A stretch of DNA of 64,000 bases from Endocalyx cinctus (taxonomy: Eukaryota > Ascomycota > Sordariomycetes > Amphisphaeriales > Apiosporaceae), in assembly GCA_001600455.1 (NCBI GenBank), contig BCKC01000008.1, positions 469,345 through 533,344 on the forward strand. Reading direction: 5' to 3'. A model generated the notes under the pieces. That model saw only the letters and a program-made list of their open reading frames with translations, was not told the origin of the DNA and did no database searches. This document shows positions 35,493 to 48,924 of the stretch, one piece after another. The position numbers and the translations under genes were made by a program. Position 1 is the stretch's first letter. Every line of letters begins with the position of its first letter.

Positions 35493-38002
35493 AGAAGAAG
35501 CAATTTCCACGTCATTTACACATTATTTACGAAGAGCGTCGAAAACATCTTGTCCGCTTTGCCAAGAGGAGTTACCTGAGGTAGATGAACGGATTCGTAC
35601 CCACTTGAAAAATAACCATGGTGCACTTGTGGAAGGTAGAAAGATGGATACTCTATTACAAGAGTTCAAACGAGGACGGTGAGTAAATCCGTCTCTCTTT
35701 TTTTTTGTTTCTTTTTTTTTCTGGGTCTAAATTCACGGGTTGCGTTGTCTAACTCTTTCCCCCCTGAAGTATCACAACCGGCAAGCAACCTGAAAGTCCC
35801 AGCCATGGGGCCCTGCTAGCTACCCAAGATCCCGGTGGCGGTGTAAGCAATCAGCCGGAATCACCGGCTCGAAATGAATCATCTACCTCGAAGCCTACGA
35901 GGAGAAGGAACGTTGCCTCTTCGCAGGCACATCGGGATAGGTCTGCATCCCCACCGAGACGCTCTAGGGCTCGTCCAACTTCTGCTATAGACGATCCGGA
36001 CTTCCAGAGAGGGCCAGTTCAGACGGCTCAAGCTGGAAGAAAACTTTGGAATCCCGATGAGGCTTCATCGCCCTCATCCTTACGAGCTAAAAATATATCA
36101 ACCAACGCCAATACACCGAGAAATGTGGGAACTCGGAATGCGGCACCACAAAGAAGCCGGTCAGAGGTAGAAGACGAAAACGAACCTCCTAAACTAATCA
36201 AGCAACCTGAGACGCGTCCTATCAGCCAAGAGCAACTTGTGGCAGAGGTTAAAGGAATTTACGCGGGGCTGGTGATGGTCGAATCTAAGTGCATTGAAGT
36301 GGATAACGCCCAGTCATCTCAGAGCGACGCTAAGTTGAACAACGAGCAATGGCAAGCCCTCATTGCATTACACAGAACATTACTTCACGAGCACCACGAC
36401 TTTTTCCTGGCCTCCCAGCATCCGTCGGCAAGCCAGGCCTTGCGGAGGTTAGCCTCTAAGTATGCGATGCCTGCTAGGATGTGGCGTCATGCTATTCATT
36501 CGTTTCTAGAGTTGCTTCGACATCGCCTGCCAGGGTCATTAGAGCATATGCTCACATTCATTTATCTCGCGTACTCCATGTTAGCATTACTGTACGAGAC
36601 CGTGCCGGCATTTGAGGATACCTGGATCGAATGCTTAGGTGACCTCGGGAGATACCGGTGAGTTGGTGTTGAACTTATATTCGTTGAATCTTACTAAAAT
36701 CTGACAACCTAGCATGGCTATTGAGGATGATGATATCCGGGATCGGGAGATCTGGACTTCGGTGTCTCGGCACTGGTACTCCAAAGCTTCTGATAAGGCA
36801 CCAACAACTGGGAGACTTTACCACCATCTTGCCATACTCGCACGACCTAACGCACTCCAACAGTTGTTTTATTACGCAAAATCTCTCTGCGTGCCCATTT
36901 CGTTCGCCTCAGCACGGGAGTCTATGATGACGCTATTTGACCCGATAATGAGCGTTCAAGCGAGTCAGAATCCGCGCTTACTTCCTATTGACTTTGCTTT
37001 CGTCAAAGCACACGGGATTTTATTTAGCAATAAGTCCACGGATGAATTTATACCCACGGTCGACGACTTCCTAGGTTTATTAGATGAGCATATTAGTAGA
37101 ACAACGAGGCGTTGGATGGAGTCTGGGTATATTCATGCAACTTACGTGATCTTTCAAGGCTTCTTTTTTACTAATATTTGTTTAGGTATTATATTTCTGT
37201 TGCGAACTGCTGTAGCCTCTTATCATATGGTAAGGATGATAATGTTATCATGAGAGCTATACGACCCCGACGACCAGATGAGATAGAGCAGGGCTCGGCT
37301 TCGGAGGCTGGAGACGATCTCACCCTTAACAACGATTTCGAAGGGGCTTTGCACCTTACCATGAGCACCTATGAAGTCGCCTTTCTTCGGCTAGGCGATC
37401 ATAACGTTCTGCCTTTCTTGCACGTGACATTAGTTTTTATATATCACCTAACCCACTTCCCTAAAGCCATGTCGTATATTGAGTCCACGTTTCCCTGGAA
37501 ATTGGTTTCTTTATTCTTGAACTCACTTCTCTTGTCTTATCGAGAATATGAGAGAATTCAAAGCGAGCTTTTTCCCAGAGAAGATCAAGAGTCACCACCT
37601 CGCCCCTTACGCGAAGATTTTGCAATGAAGGGCTTATTATGGGTAGAGAAGTACTATCCTGAAGATTGGTTTTCAAACGAGAAAATTGATCACGACGAGA
37701 AATCCTTCGAGGTAGCATCGATGACGGATGAACGCAAAGAAAGAATTCTATGGCTGGCCTGCCGCATTGCGAAATTTGGCAAATGGCTTACATACGACCA
37801 GAATTCTCATCAATTCGGTGTTACTTCTATCTACGAAAAGGAGATTGAAACGAAGTTTAGAGATGTCGAGATGATGAATGTTTCAGAAGTTATCGCACAG
37901 CCCAAGCCTAGTGGCAAGGATAACTACGACCGTTTTGAACAAGACGACGAGGATTCGATGGATCTAGACGAAACAACGCCGAAGCCTTTCATCCTGCAGT
38001 GA
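35482..38002 (+). CDS. C2H2 zinc-finger protein with EST1-type DNA/RNA-binding domain
   Basis: Four exons (35482-35678, 35770-36657, 36713-37126, 37186-38002) splice in frame to 771 residues. Introns are 91, 55 and 59 nt with TCTAACT, CTGAC and CTAAT branch-like sites. Near the N-terminus is a C2H2 finger, Cys24-x2-Cys27-x13-His41-x4-His46. A basic Ser/Arg-rich linker (about 67-190) follows, then helical sequence and the EST1-type block around residues 395-445 (LYHHLAILARPNALQQLFYY, SARESMMTLFDP), then a continuation ending in an acidic DDEDSMDLDE tail. The EST1/SMG5-7 family uses this region in telomerase recruitment or mRNA decay; proteins joining a finger to it are filamentous-fungal and their job is not established to my knowledge. 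The start follows an overlapping upstream ORF. Confidence 0.88.
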
Positions 38003-41000
38003 TAGCTAGCCTGCCTCGATGTTTCCTCAATGCGAGTTCAAAGCCTTCTTCATTCTAGAGAATTTACCGTCCTCAAAACATGCCGACCCTTTCGCTAAAA
38101 TGCCAATGATTTACCGCACAAACGTTTCAGGGGTTGATTCATAAGAACCCCCAATCAGAAAGAAAATTACGTTGCTAATCAAATCCACCATGAGCCTTTA
38201 CGACAATACGGCAGCGACCCCCAAGTCAACTAAAGACTAGGCGCGTAGCAAAGATGAGTAGAAATTGTCATCGCAGCCTTCTGCTTGGCTAGGAGAAGTG
38301 GTATTGGAAATGCCGGGGAATACCGGTTTTCAGGCAACCACGTTAAAGAAAAGTGGGGTAAATTGCCTTGTACACAGGTCCCAACGCGCCGCACCATTAA
38401 TCTAAAAGGATGAGGGATGATCGAAAGCCGATTCGGAACAAATGCAGAAGATCAGGCGGAATGGCGCTCAATACCCTTGAGACCGATCTATATGCCGCTA
38501 CGATGAGTCTTATCAAACTTTTAATCTAGAGCCGATGGTACGCTGGACTGCCTCGATGGATACCAAGTCGACACCGTCATACACGACTACATAATTTCGG
38601 ACTTCACAGGTTACGGCGCAGAGTACGTGAGCACAAGGCAGACACATGCTCAGGTGTGTGGGTGTGCAAGAGATATAGATGGGAGCGGGAGGAAGACGTT
38701 GTGATGGTGCACGAGTAGACGAAAATGATGCAAATCGAGTTACTGCGGGAGCTCTCTCTCTCGCAAAACAAACCCCCATACGTATTTACAGGCCCGACTA
38801 ATCATACCCTATACTTCGCTAATTATAAAACATGCAGTAATTGCCAATGTCCTGTCCTTTTTGTTGTTGTCCTAATTCTCTTACTACTTACTTGTCCTTG
38901 CATAAAAAATGACATGCTGCCAACACACTTGTTTTATTGATGTAACATAATAATAGATAGAGGGGAAAAAAAAATGCAATAATAAGTCCTAATTTATTCG
39001 GTATCGCTGACCGGTGAAAAGTATTGTGACCATGTCATTTAACTTTTGTTTTTGTTTTTTTCTCATATTTTCGCGCATGTACATTCTATTATTATGTATT
39101 ACTTTTACGAAGAATCAGAGTAACTCTTTTTTTTCTTCTTTTTGACCCGAGTGAGATTGATAAGAGAGAGAGAGAGGTGCGGGGATACGCGCATTTCTTT
39201 TTGTGTCATGAAAAGGGCGCAATGCTTCTGCCTGTTACTCTGCCTATTTATTACATATCATTACTGGAAATACGGATTGGTTATACGGAGCGACCGGAGT
39301 AAAGGAGAGTTAAAAGAGAAGATGATCTGTTTAGGGCTTTACACATGGCTGAGAGCTTAAAGCAGGGGGGGGGGGTTAATGGAAGGGTTTTCGTACACGG
39401 ATGTAGCGTTGAGAATTTGATTAAATTCGCATCTTCAAGTGCCCGTACGTGTATATATATATATCTTAGTATGTCCAATATGTAAATATTTATAATTTAA
39501 ATTTTCATCATGTTAAATCAAATATGCGTGTTCTTTTTTCATTTTTGTCCTTTCTCCAAAATGGATCATACAATACTAATCATAATCATATAAATAAAAG
39601 TATTTCAACATGTACTGGATACTTCTGTGAAAGTAGTAGGATACGAACCCCTACAAGCCCCTGTAAGCGGCTCGATAATTAGCCCTCTAAAAAAGATAGG
39701 GTAGTAGTAATTTTAGCGCAGCTGACGGGGGGCAGTGGGGGGTTCTTTTAGCGACGAGTATACCTACTTTAAATGATCTCTCCCGAAAATAAAAACAAGG
39801 CAACCATCAGGCGGCAACACGATGTAGATTTCTTTTTTGGAGATTGAAACAATATACAATACCCGTGGACACTTTCGTTTCGAAAGGAGGGGGGGAGTAT
39901 TGCCATGTAATTGTCATGATGAGGGGTTATTACTACCGCGAAAAGCGTGATTGCGAAATTGCCTCTCCGTAGAACTAAGGAAAAGAACGGAAATTCACTT
40001 TCTCTTTTATTTTCGGTGTACAAAAGTGCAAAGAAGAAACAAATAAGACGCAAAAAGAACCCGGTATTGGTTGGTCTAGGGAGTATCTTTATCAAAAGAA
40101 AAACACCGACGTATCAATAGCGTAGATGCGATATAGGATGGTAAGGCTGCACAGAAAAGAGATTGATAATTGCTTAAGCCCGGAAAGAGGGGGCGCTATG
40201 GTGTGCTTTATTCCCTTCTTTGTCACCCCACCTCCGATATATCTATCTCCTGCGAGGTTCAGTTGCGTCGTCTAATGTAGGACTTTCGGTATTCCCCTGG
40301 TAGCGGTGACGAAGGCTGTAAGTGAGGTTGGGAAATAAAAATTGGAGAAGAAAAAACAACCTACGCTGACCTCCCTGTCAGCGAAAGAGGGAAAAGAAAA
40401 TAGGTGCATTAAAAAAAAAAAGATAAGTGTCATGTCGTGCAAGAAGGATGAGAGGTGCCGGGGAGAGATTATCAAGAATATAAAAAGACTCTTCCTCCTA
40501 CTATCCCGGATGAAAGAAGGATTCCAAGGTAGCAAAGTAGGTTCACGTAGCTGCCGAGAAGAAAGGGGGGATACCCGTGGACATAACATATCAGGGGGGG
40601 TGCCGTTGACGGAGGCTGCAAAATAACGCCATTTCAAGGCAATCTGCAATTTTCCCCCCTCTATCTTTGATGATTTCTGGATCGCCGATATAAAAAAGAA
40701 ATATATGATGATCCTTACTGAGCACCAACAGCAGGAATCGTATCGAGGAGGAGAAGAGAGAAGAAGAAAAAAAACATCAATGTGATGACGGTGAGGCTTT
40801 CTTCCCCTTGTAACATTTGGCGTTCGTTGGATTTTAGGGGGGGTTGGCTCAGGAAGAGTTGGTTTTATGCGGTACTGGTACTGATTGCCTATTGCCCATT
40901 TTGCCTTAAGTTAGGCTATTGATAAGTGTGCGACTTAATTATAGCAAGCTATTTGCTGCTGTAGCGACGTATTACAGCCCACCCGCCCCCTATCCCGGTA

Positions 41001-44000
41001 ATTTTGTACCCCCTGAGAAATTTGTCAAAGGATTCCATCGAAGATAGATGAAAATGCGGTCAGAAAAAAAAAAAAGAAAAGGAGGAATCAATTCATAATA
41101 AGAAGTCAATTAGCTTACAATTTTCTTTTTTTTTTAAACGTAGGAACGCTGCACGCTGATTACGTTCCTGAGGCTTAAAATCCATTGTCCTGATGAGACA
41201 CAAAGCCTTCGAGATTGCAGCTCACTTGGCGTCAAATCTGCACCGACAAAAAGCGCAAAACAGAAATGTCGGAGAAGATAGATGGGGATGGAGTTGATGT
41301 CGGCAAGTTCGTAGAAATGAAACTTTATATGGATTTCTTTTAAAAATTGTCTCGGATATCGTAGTCTTTTTGCGGCGTGAAGTGTACGCGTTGCACGTAG
41401 CAGTGTTTAACTTCGTCTGGTGCGTGCATGAGATCGTTTAGTTATCAGGCCTCGGAACGTCCCCGTGCTCAATAGCGCTCCATGTGCCATGCGACATGAA
41501 ATCTGGTATATATATATAATGTTCGAGTATTCTTCTGTGCCTCTTTCGGTTTGTGATAAATATTACCCGCAAGGTTCCCAAAATCTTATCGTCTTCTTTC
41601 ACATGCCGGGGGATTAGCTGGCTTCCTCGCGCGCAGAGTTGATGTTAGTCGCCGATAGTATCCCGCCGGTTAACCACTATTTGATCCATCGCCTAGAATG
41701 TAATCGCTGAGTATTCCTAGTATTTTGATACCTGAGTTAAAGTAGGTTTGTTATTGATCCATTATCACCTATGGTGTTGTGTTCTGTAGTTCGCTCAGGG
41801 GTAACACGGTCAATTCATCGATCCCTAGTGTAAGAAAAGACTAAGGGGGAACTAAAGCGACGAGACTTTATTCTCTTATATACCAAATAGATTATTCTTT
41901 TGACTCTTAGGTAACTTGATTGATATTATAAATAGTATGCATGCTCGTGGTGTGTTAGATTATCGTGGCAAGACCTGGTTGGTAGTTGGTGGTAGAAAAG
42001 GGGCAACGGATAACGAAAGCGGGTGACAAAGTAAGGCAAAAGGAGGCGACGCCGATATCACAAGGTCTCTTTATTGGCTTCGAAACTTTTATTGGTGCAG
42101 TTGGTGCCCTAGATAGTTAGGTGGGTACGTAATAGATGTGTGATAGCTGCGTGTCCGGTCAGTGACAAGAATAATTTGCTGTCCATTCTTCACGAGAGTC
42201 GGTGAACTGTTAGTCCTCTACTCTAAGAGGTAGGTATTTGATAAATTCATTTCATGTTGATTTCATGTGAATATGGGTTTACAAATAAACCGAGGGGTAA
42301 GAAAGTGTATTGAGGCTTAACGGCCTACCTTCAGCCGCGCTAATGAGTTATATATATGAAAGGTAGAGAGACGACGATGGTGCTCAAGATTGGTAGTGAC
42401 GATAAGCCAAGTATTTATTATTTGCAATAGATATTATATCGGATGCAAGATAGAAACGTTAAATATTAAATTAGCAACAAGAACCAAGACATGATGTTGA
42501 TGTAAGTGTTCGTCTTTGGGAGCCGGGCTTTTACTCCTATTTTTCTTGTCTTGTATTGCTTCTTGCTAATAGAAATGTCAGTAAACCCAGTTATAGGACT
42601 TTTTTATTATGTCGTTTATATTTCTAATGTTCTTCTCGGTTCTCTTTCGCTGTCTCGAGGGAAGTTTCTGTGAAATATTCGAAGCCGAAAGATTCAACAG
42701 TCGCCAGCCAGCATCGTCATCCTAGGTCGTCATTATTTTATTTCTATAATCTCTAGCCAGTGAACATGTAAACTTAATGAGATATTACGATACTTGTGTA
42801 ATTTAACAAAGTATCTCTCGATGAATGAAAAGGGCTTTTGGAGTTGGTGATAGATTGATGTTCATGTTTGTCGTGTTATTGTAGGAAGGATGGGAAAGAG
42901 AAGATACCGACAATTTTAGTCTTTAGTTTTAGTATGATATGTACTGATGCCCAACTTTTCCTTCTTGTGTCCCCTTAGGTACGCTATATTAATAAGTTTA
43001 ATGAGTGATAAGATCCAAATGGTCTCCGGAAGGTAGGTAGAAGTCAACGGGGGCTGCCACACCCTGTGCCATACTGTGACGAGGCTGGAGGGAAGGAACA
43101 AATGAAAGGGCATCAGGGGATCATGTAAGAAAATATCGTCTGTTTCTCAGATATTTATAGTATCTCGTCATCTTTTCTCAATTGGTTATATTACAGTCTT
43201 GTAGTTAAAAGTTATAATGCAAGAAAAGACCGAGATATGATGAGTTGGACGCCGAAAGATGATATTCTATGTTAGTCGCATGTACCTCCAACGAACCAAG
43301 ACAAAGGAGGTAAGATGATTACATACATCTAGCTTCTGTGCCTCACCTATAGTCTGTCTTATCATAGTTGATATTGAGGAAGAAGAGGAGGAAGAGATAT
43401 AAGAAGAATGAAAAGCTTAGATGGAAGATGATGGGATTAATGGAAATGAGATCGATAATTGAATAATTGATCTTTTCACAACAACCTAAGTACTAGATAA
43501 ATACTAACTTATGGACGGTAATATTTGTAGAGTGCATACTTGGGAAAACATAAATGACTCCATCGCCACGTTGTTCGGATGTGGAGATTTACTAATACTT
43601 AAGGTAGGAATCCGAATGCGGATAGAGTCATTCATGGATATCCAGCCCACAACAAAGATCAAGATTATCTATGGAGAGTAAGGTTGTAAAATAGAAAGTA
43701 ATTATAAATCTATAGATCTCGTTAAAAATTAGGGATTTGGGCTTCTAAAGACTTTTCTTTATATATATATATATATACATGATCGTAGTTCGAGTGGTAT
43801 CCATATTGAAAGTATGGGCACTTATAGAATAATCTGCTCACCCGCACCGATATACTTCGCATATTATTTCCTCATTCCAGATCTCCCATCTATGGTTCCG
43901 TAAGTGTATAGATTCTGCTTAACAGACGGGGGAAGAGAGAGAGAGGGAGAGGAAAGATCGCTGACAAGAGATTCCACACCGGTTTCGTCAATTGCATCAT

Positions 44001-47000
44001 ATCTACCGAAACCTCTCCCCCCCCCCCTTTTTTTGGTTCTGATGCGGCTCTCCATATTTCAAAAAGGGGGGTAAATACACAGACCAAGAAAGAAATAATC
44101 GCTTCAATTAGGGATTACATTTTTTTTCAAAAGGGAAGTCATCTCGTGGCGTGGGAGCTGAGAAGAGGGAACAAAAGAACGGAAGAGACAAGACAAAGTG
44201 GGGATGCAATAAATTACCTGCAGATGCGGTACTGTAACAGGATCTTTTGGCGACGACAGGGGGGACAGGGGGATTGGATTAGGGGCATTTCCATCACTTG
44301 TGGGGAAATACTTCTTAACCCAAAAGTCACTGTAGTAAAAGCGCTAATTGCGCGACTCGACCATCATGATTGGTTCATTTGGTTATATCGTCTTTTCCCA
44401 CTAATATTGAACGCATCTCTTTCTTTTCTTATCACCAACACGCAAGAAAATAAATAAAATAAAATAAAATAAAACCTGCAAAGTAACCTTTTCGGATTTA
44501 TTGTAGCATGCATCTGCCTTCATTGTGAGACAAAAATGATAAGAATAATATGGAAGAAAGGTTACCGATTTCCAAGATGGGATATCTTTCCCGCTCATCT
44601 TGATTGAGAAAGAAAGTTGTCTAGAGTCGTTCGACGATCTACCATGTCACTGCCGAAGAGAGAAGATAAAAATACGAGAGACATTACATTCCAGTCCCTT
44701 TGTGAGACTCAATATTATGCAAGTCACTATACATTTGGTTGTACAAATCCCGGACTGTCTAGTTCGTTTTTTTTTTTTTTTTTTTAATGTATTTTCCCCT
44801 CTCGCATGTTAACCTCCTATAATGGAAATATTAGAAGTCTAACCTAATACCATGTCCGGAAAGATAAATTTAATATATTATTGAATCAATTATAACGTCT
44901 CTTATGTGACACTTTACGGTGATTGACCTTTGTTGAGCCGCAAGGTAGCACAGAGTTGATCGTATTTGGCGGTAAACAAGGGGTACCACCTCCTTATTCC
45001 GCCTTTACATATAATATCAACCGGGTAATTGAGCATATTATTCTCGTGAGACTGGTAGTCATTTACAATCACCGCATTGGTCGATTCAATCTTTATCTTT
45101 AGTCAGACCTTTTTGCGGAATTATAGAGGCAGCCCGGCCGTTTACCTCAGCACCTCCATGCGCAACACGTACGACTCTACCCTAAAATTGAGTGTCTTGA
45201 ATGGCTACAGCTCCTGTAGTCAGCTTAAGTTGCATTTAGACCACCATCTTCTTATATACACCGCAAGTATTTAGTAGTGAGCCTATACCGCTACTCTAAA
45301 TTACAAGATGCGGTAAGAATTGGAGAAAAAGATTCTTGAAAAAAAAAAAAAAAAAGTGCGGTAATAGGTATTATGTGGGTGAATAGCCTGCTGTGATATA
45401 ACGGTATTTCTTCAAATATGTTATATTATGTACCAGGTACTTACAAGATTCAATAATTTAGACACTGTGTTGGTACTTATGGTTCGTCTCTTCTTCTAGA
45501 ACCAGACTGTCGGGACCGTTCGTGTGATATGTATGTGATTCAAGCTGCAGTCTCCGCCAACAGGCTCCCTTATAGGAAGGATCGAAGGCGTGTGGGTAAC
45601 AAAATGAAATATCCATGTCTTGTAGGGCTAGTCAGAACCATTTAATTCACCGAAGGACGAATGGTTATATCTCAGCGGTCCCTATTAGGAAGCCAACGAG
45701 AGTTGTGGTCAAGGTTATATGCGAGTGACCCGCCAACCTTGTCCCCGTTGTACATGAACTCCTCACCTTTTATACGGAAGCCCAAGGGGGTACACCTTGT
45801 ATTCTGGATATTCTTACCCGTCACCGTACGATCTATACCTACTAACCCCTTTTCTCCCCTCGGTGATCCACCTAACCCATTCCCAGCCCTACCAGCTCAT
45901 CGCCTAGCCAATCCTTCACGGGTCCGAGTTTCACGCTCCTCGCTTATATGGTGCTGTGTCACGCTCGGTTTACCGACTTTCGGGACTGTTCGTTTTTCCT
46001 CTGTTGACCGCCGGTTTAGCCATGGCACTACGGGACGCGACAATTTTACGTTATACATGTCCTCCTGGCCCCCAAGCTCATTTTAATCACGGCTGACTCA
46101 ACAGGAAAAAAAATTTTCTCCATTCCTTTAGAGTTAAGGATATGTACCCCTATTATTATACAGCAATGCCGCATATATATAATTATATATGTATAAGTAA
46201 TTATGTAACATATCACATCAAGTTGGACAAACATCCACAAACACGTCTCTAAATCTCTAAATTTACAGTAGAACCATGTCTTCATCATTCTCACCGTTCA
46301 CGTATCACGAACAGTTACTTCATCTACACATAATGTTATGTTATCTAAAAGTTTTATCATGCCATAATATAAAATATTATCCATGGGGAGGTAATAGGAT
46401 CTTAAATATACTAATACTCGAATAGGGGGGGTCATTAGATTCCAAAGCTTGTCGCGCGAGCCTCGCTACACTGATAAAACTATCCTCACTCTTGAATCAT
46501 CAATAAGTATCATAAACAACTCTTTTCCGGGTAACAATATACAAAACTCACCTTTTTAGTCTTAATCTAATCAACCAGAACGCTATCTTTTCGAAATAGA
46601 ATAGACATCCTCTCCTAGTCGATGCGTACCTACCTAGCAGCCCCCGAGACGCCTCCCTTCACGCGTTCTCCTTCTATGCCTGACGTATACGAACCGAAAC
46701 ATAAACATCAACATGACTTCGACCAAGCTTTTATGCGAAATCGTACCGTAGTGACCATATCATCGAACCTCTCGTTAAAGTTGACCTTGTCTTTCTACTC
46801 GCAATAATAAATACGACTCGTTAATCAACAGTACCCTTCCATCAGAAACAGAAACTTTCATCGGACGTAGCATAAGAACCTAAATTTATCTATCTGATGA
46901 TTCAAAAGACGCGACGTAGCAGACCCCTTTCGACTTTACCTACGTCCACCTTTCTAAGCTCGAGCTGATCTCGGCCGAGGTCGAGCCATCCGCACGTAGA

Positions 47001-47788
47001 TACGCGAAACCACGACGTTCTCGAACGCAGAAGATATCCTCGGCGAAAAACGTCGACAGTCAAAAGCTTTGCAAGATAGAAGATGATGGCGATGAAGTAA
47101 AATGCTTGCTCGTGGTACACATCGGTGCGATATTATACTTTCCAAGAGTCTTGGTACTATACATCAAGATCTATCTATTCTTTTTTTTTGTTTTGTTTTG
47201 TTTTGTTTCGTTACAACACTCCCCTTCCGCCTCGAAGCCCCGTCGTTCTACTCGTATGTACGGATTCGCCGGAAGTTCTTTTAGACGCTACGACTCTTTC
47301 GTTTCTTCAAATCCTATTCTACCATTACGATAGACCGGAAAAGTTTACTTTGTAAATAGAATCAGAAGATAAAGGTAGCCGAACCCCTATTTTTTCCTTT
47401 TTGTTTGGATCGACCCACAAGCCCGGCGACGGCGTGCGATACGTGAATAACTATCAATCCACCTTGGATCGTTTAACAGGTTGTTCAGGAATGAGAAACT
47501 TGGTGGCTCACGGACGATCATGATGCCTAGTCAAAGCGAAATGGTTATCTCGCTAGCGTGATTCTCGTGGACGAACAAATATTGTAGGAGTTAAACTGAA
47601 GTCCCGGCGTAGACGCCGATGAAGACGTAGCTTTTTAGATAAGAGACGTATATTATACATCATGGTTCACAGAGATATGTTTATATCAGACAAGACTTCG
47701 CGATACTATCAAAGGTGAGCCACAGCACTGATCTTGTAACGGTAGAGCTATATCTCTTCCTTTCATTATTTTATCTTTATTACATAAT
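38003..47788. other. 9.8-kb gene desert
   Basis: No supported gene. AT-rich with many homopolymers, (TA)n near 39455 and 43760, AAATA repeats at about 44450-44475, and G runs near 39366. Longest frames (for example 45661-46086, 141 residues, and 40272-40649, 125 residues) lack domains, leaders or splice support, and several are readings of low-complexity tracts. The segment 45.6-46.1 kb is somewhat less AT-rich and stands out a little. Confidence 0.5.
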
Positions 47789-48924
47789 CTACTGAATAGA
47801 AGAGTACGCGTTCAGAGCAAGCTGACCGCCTAAATGAGCGTACAATACGTTGCTACCCTCCTTAATCTCGCCCTTACGGATGATATCCATCATACCCGCC
47901 AAACTCTTACCCTCGTACACGGGGTCAGTGATGAAGGCCTCGGTCCTGGCGCCGAACCGCATAGCGTCTAGGGTCTGCTCGTCCGGCACGCCGTACACGC
48001 CGGCGTGGTACCTATCGTCGAGGATGATATCCTCCTCGGTGATGTCACTCTCCTCGAGGCCGATCTTGACGCCCGTAGCCTTCGCGATGCGCAGGACCTG
48101 GTCGAACGTCTGCTTGACCTTGGCGCTCGCGTCGATACCGATGACCTTACGCTTCGGCGACCCGTTGTTCTTCTGCGCGAGCTTGAACCCGGCGACCATG
48201 CCGGCCATGGTGCTGCCCGTGACGGCGCAGACGACGACGGTGTCGAAGAAGACGCCCATCTCCTTCTCCTGGGCCTCGACCTCGAACGCCCAGCGCGCGA
48301 ACCCGAGCCCGCCCAAGGGGTGGTCCGACGCGCCCGCGGGGATGTAGTACGGTTTCTTCCCTTTACCCCGGACCTCGGCGTCGAGGTTGGCCAGGGTGGA
48401 CTTGTGCTCGATCCCGAACAGAGACGGGTCCAGACGCGAGTCGGCGCCCATCAGGCGCGAGAGCTGGATGTTCCCTACCAGCTCGTAGTGCGCGTCCTTC
48501 CACTCGACCCAGTGCTCCTGCACGAGCGCGCACGAAAGTCCCAGCTTCGCCGCTACGGCGCTCACCTGACGCGTGTGGTTCGACTGGACGCCGCCTATGG
48601 AGATGAGGGTGTCGCAGCCTTGAGCCAGCGCCTCGGAAGCCAAGTATCTTTTTTTTTTTTAATCGTTTAGTACATATATCAACGAGAAATGAATTCTTGC
48701 CCAAAAGGGACGAAAATGGAAAGGTCTCACTCTAGTTTTCGGGTCTTGTTACCGCCGTACGCGAGGCCCGAGTTGCAGTCTTCGCGCTTGGCGTAGACTT
48801 GCACTTTACCCCCGCTCAACGCATCGGATATACGGGGTAGGTGCTGGATGGGAGATGGGCCGAAAAGAAAAGACTCTTTCGGGATGCTGGCGAAAGGCTC
48901 GGGGAGGGCGAGATCTGCGGCCAT
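47789..48924 (-). CDS. acdS: 1-aminocyclopropane-1-carboxylate (ACC) deaminase
   Basis: PLP enzyme that opens ACC, the ethylene precursor, to 2-oxobutanoate and ammonia; cytosolic, no leader seen. Two exons (48924-48731 and 48647-47789) give 350 residues, near the family norm of about 340. Splicing joins KLE to [10 protein letters not shown], completing [11 protein letters not shown], in which Lys60 is the PLP lysine. [10 protein letters not shown] binds cofactor/substrate. Tyr309-Glu310 (DPVYEGKS) and Leu337 (YAHLGG) correspond to Tyr294, Glu295 and Leu322 of the Pseudomonas enzyme, with the same 27-residue spacing; Glu and Leu at these sites separate ACC deaminases from D-cysteine desulfhydrases. 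The 83-nt intron ends in A11-G, an A-rich rather than pyrimidine-rich acceptor. Exon 2 is GC-rich within an AT-rich neighbourhood. Fungal homologues often show bacterial affinities, but an intron and native context argue for a long-resident gene. Confidence 0.93.

Noticed and set aside
39645..39680. Minus-strand GGGGTTCGTATCC resembling a tRNA B-box
   Set aside because: The T-stem is imperfect and no D-arm or A-box could be found upstream at tRNA spacing.
45661..46086. 141-residue plus-strand frame
   Set aside because: No domain, leader, splice context or obvious codon bias; kept only as a place to check in the desert.
47789..48924. D-cysteine desulfhydrase as an alternative to ACC deaminase
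   Set aside because: Glu310 and Leu337 are the ACC-deaminase residues; desulfhydrases have Ser/Thr-type replacements there.
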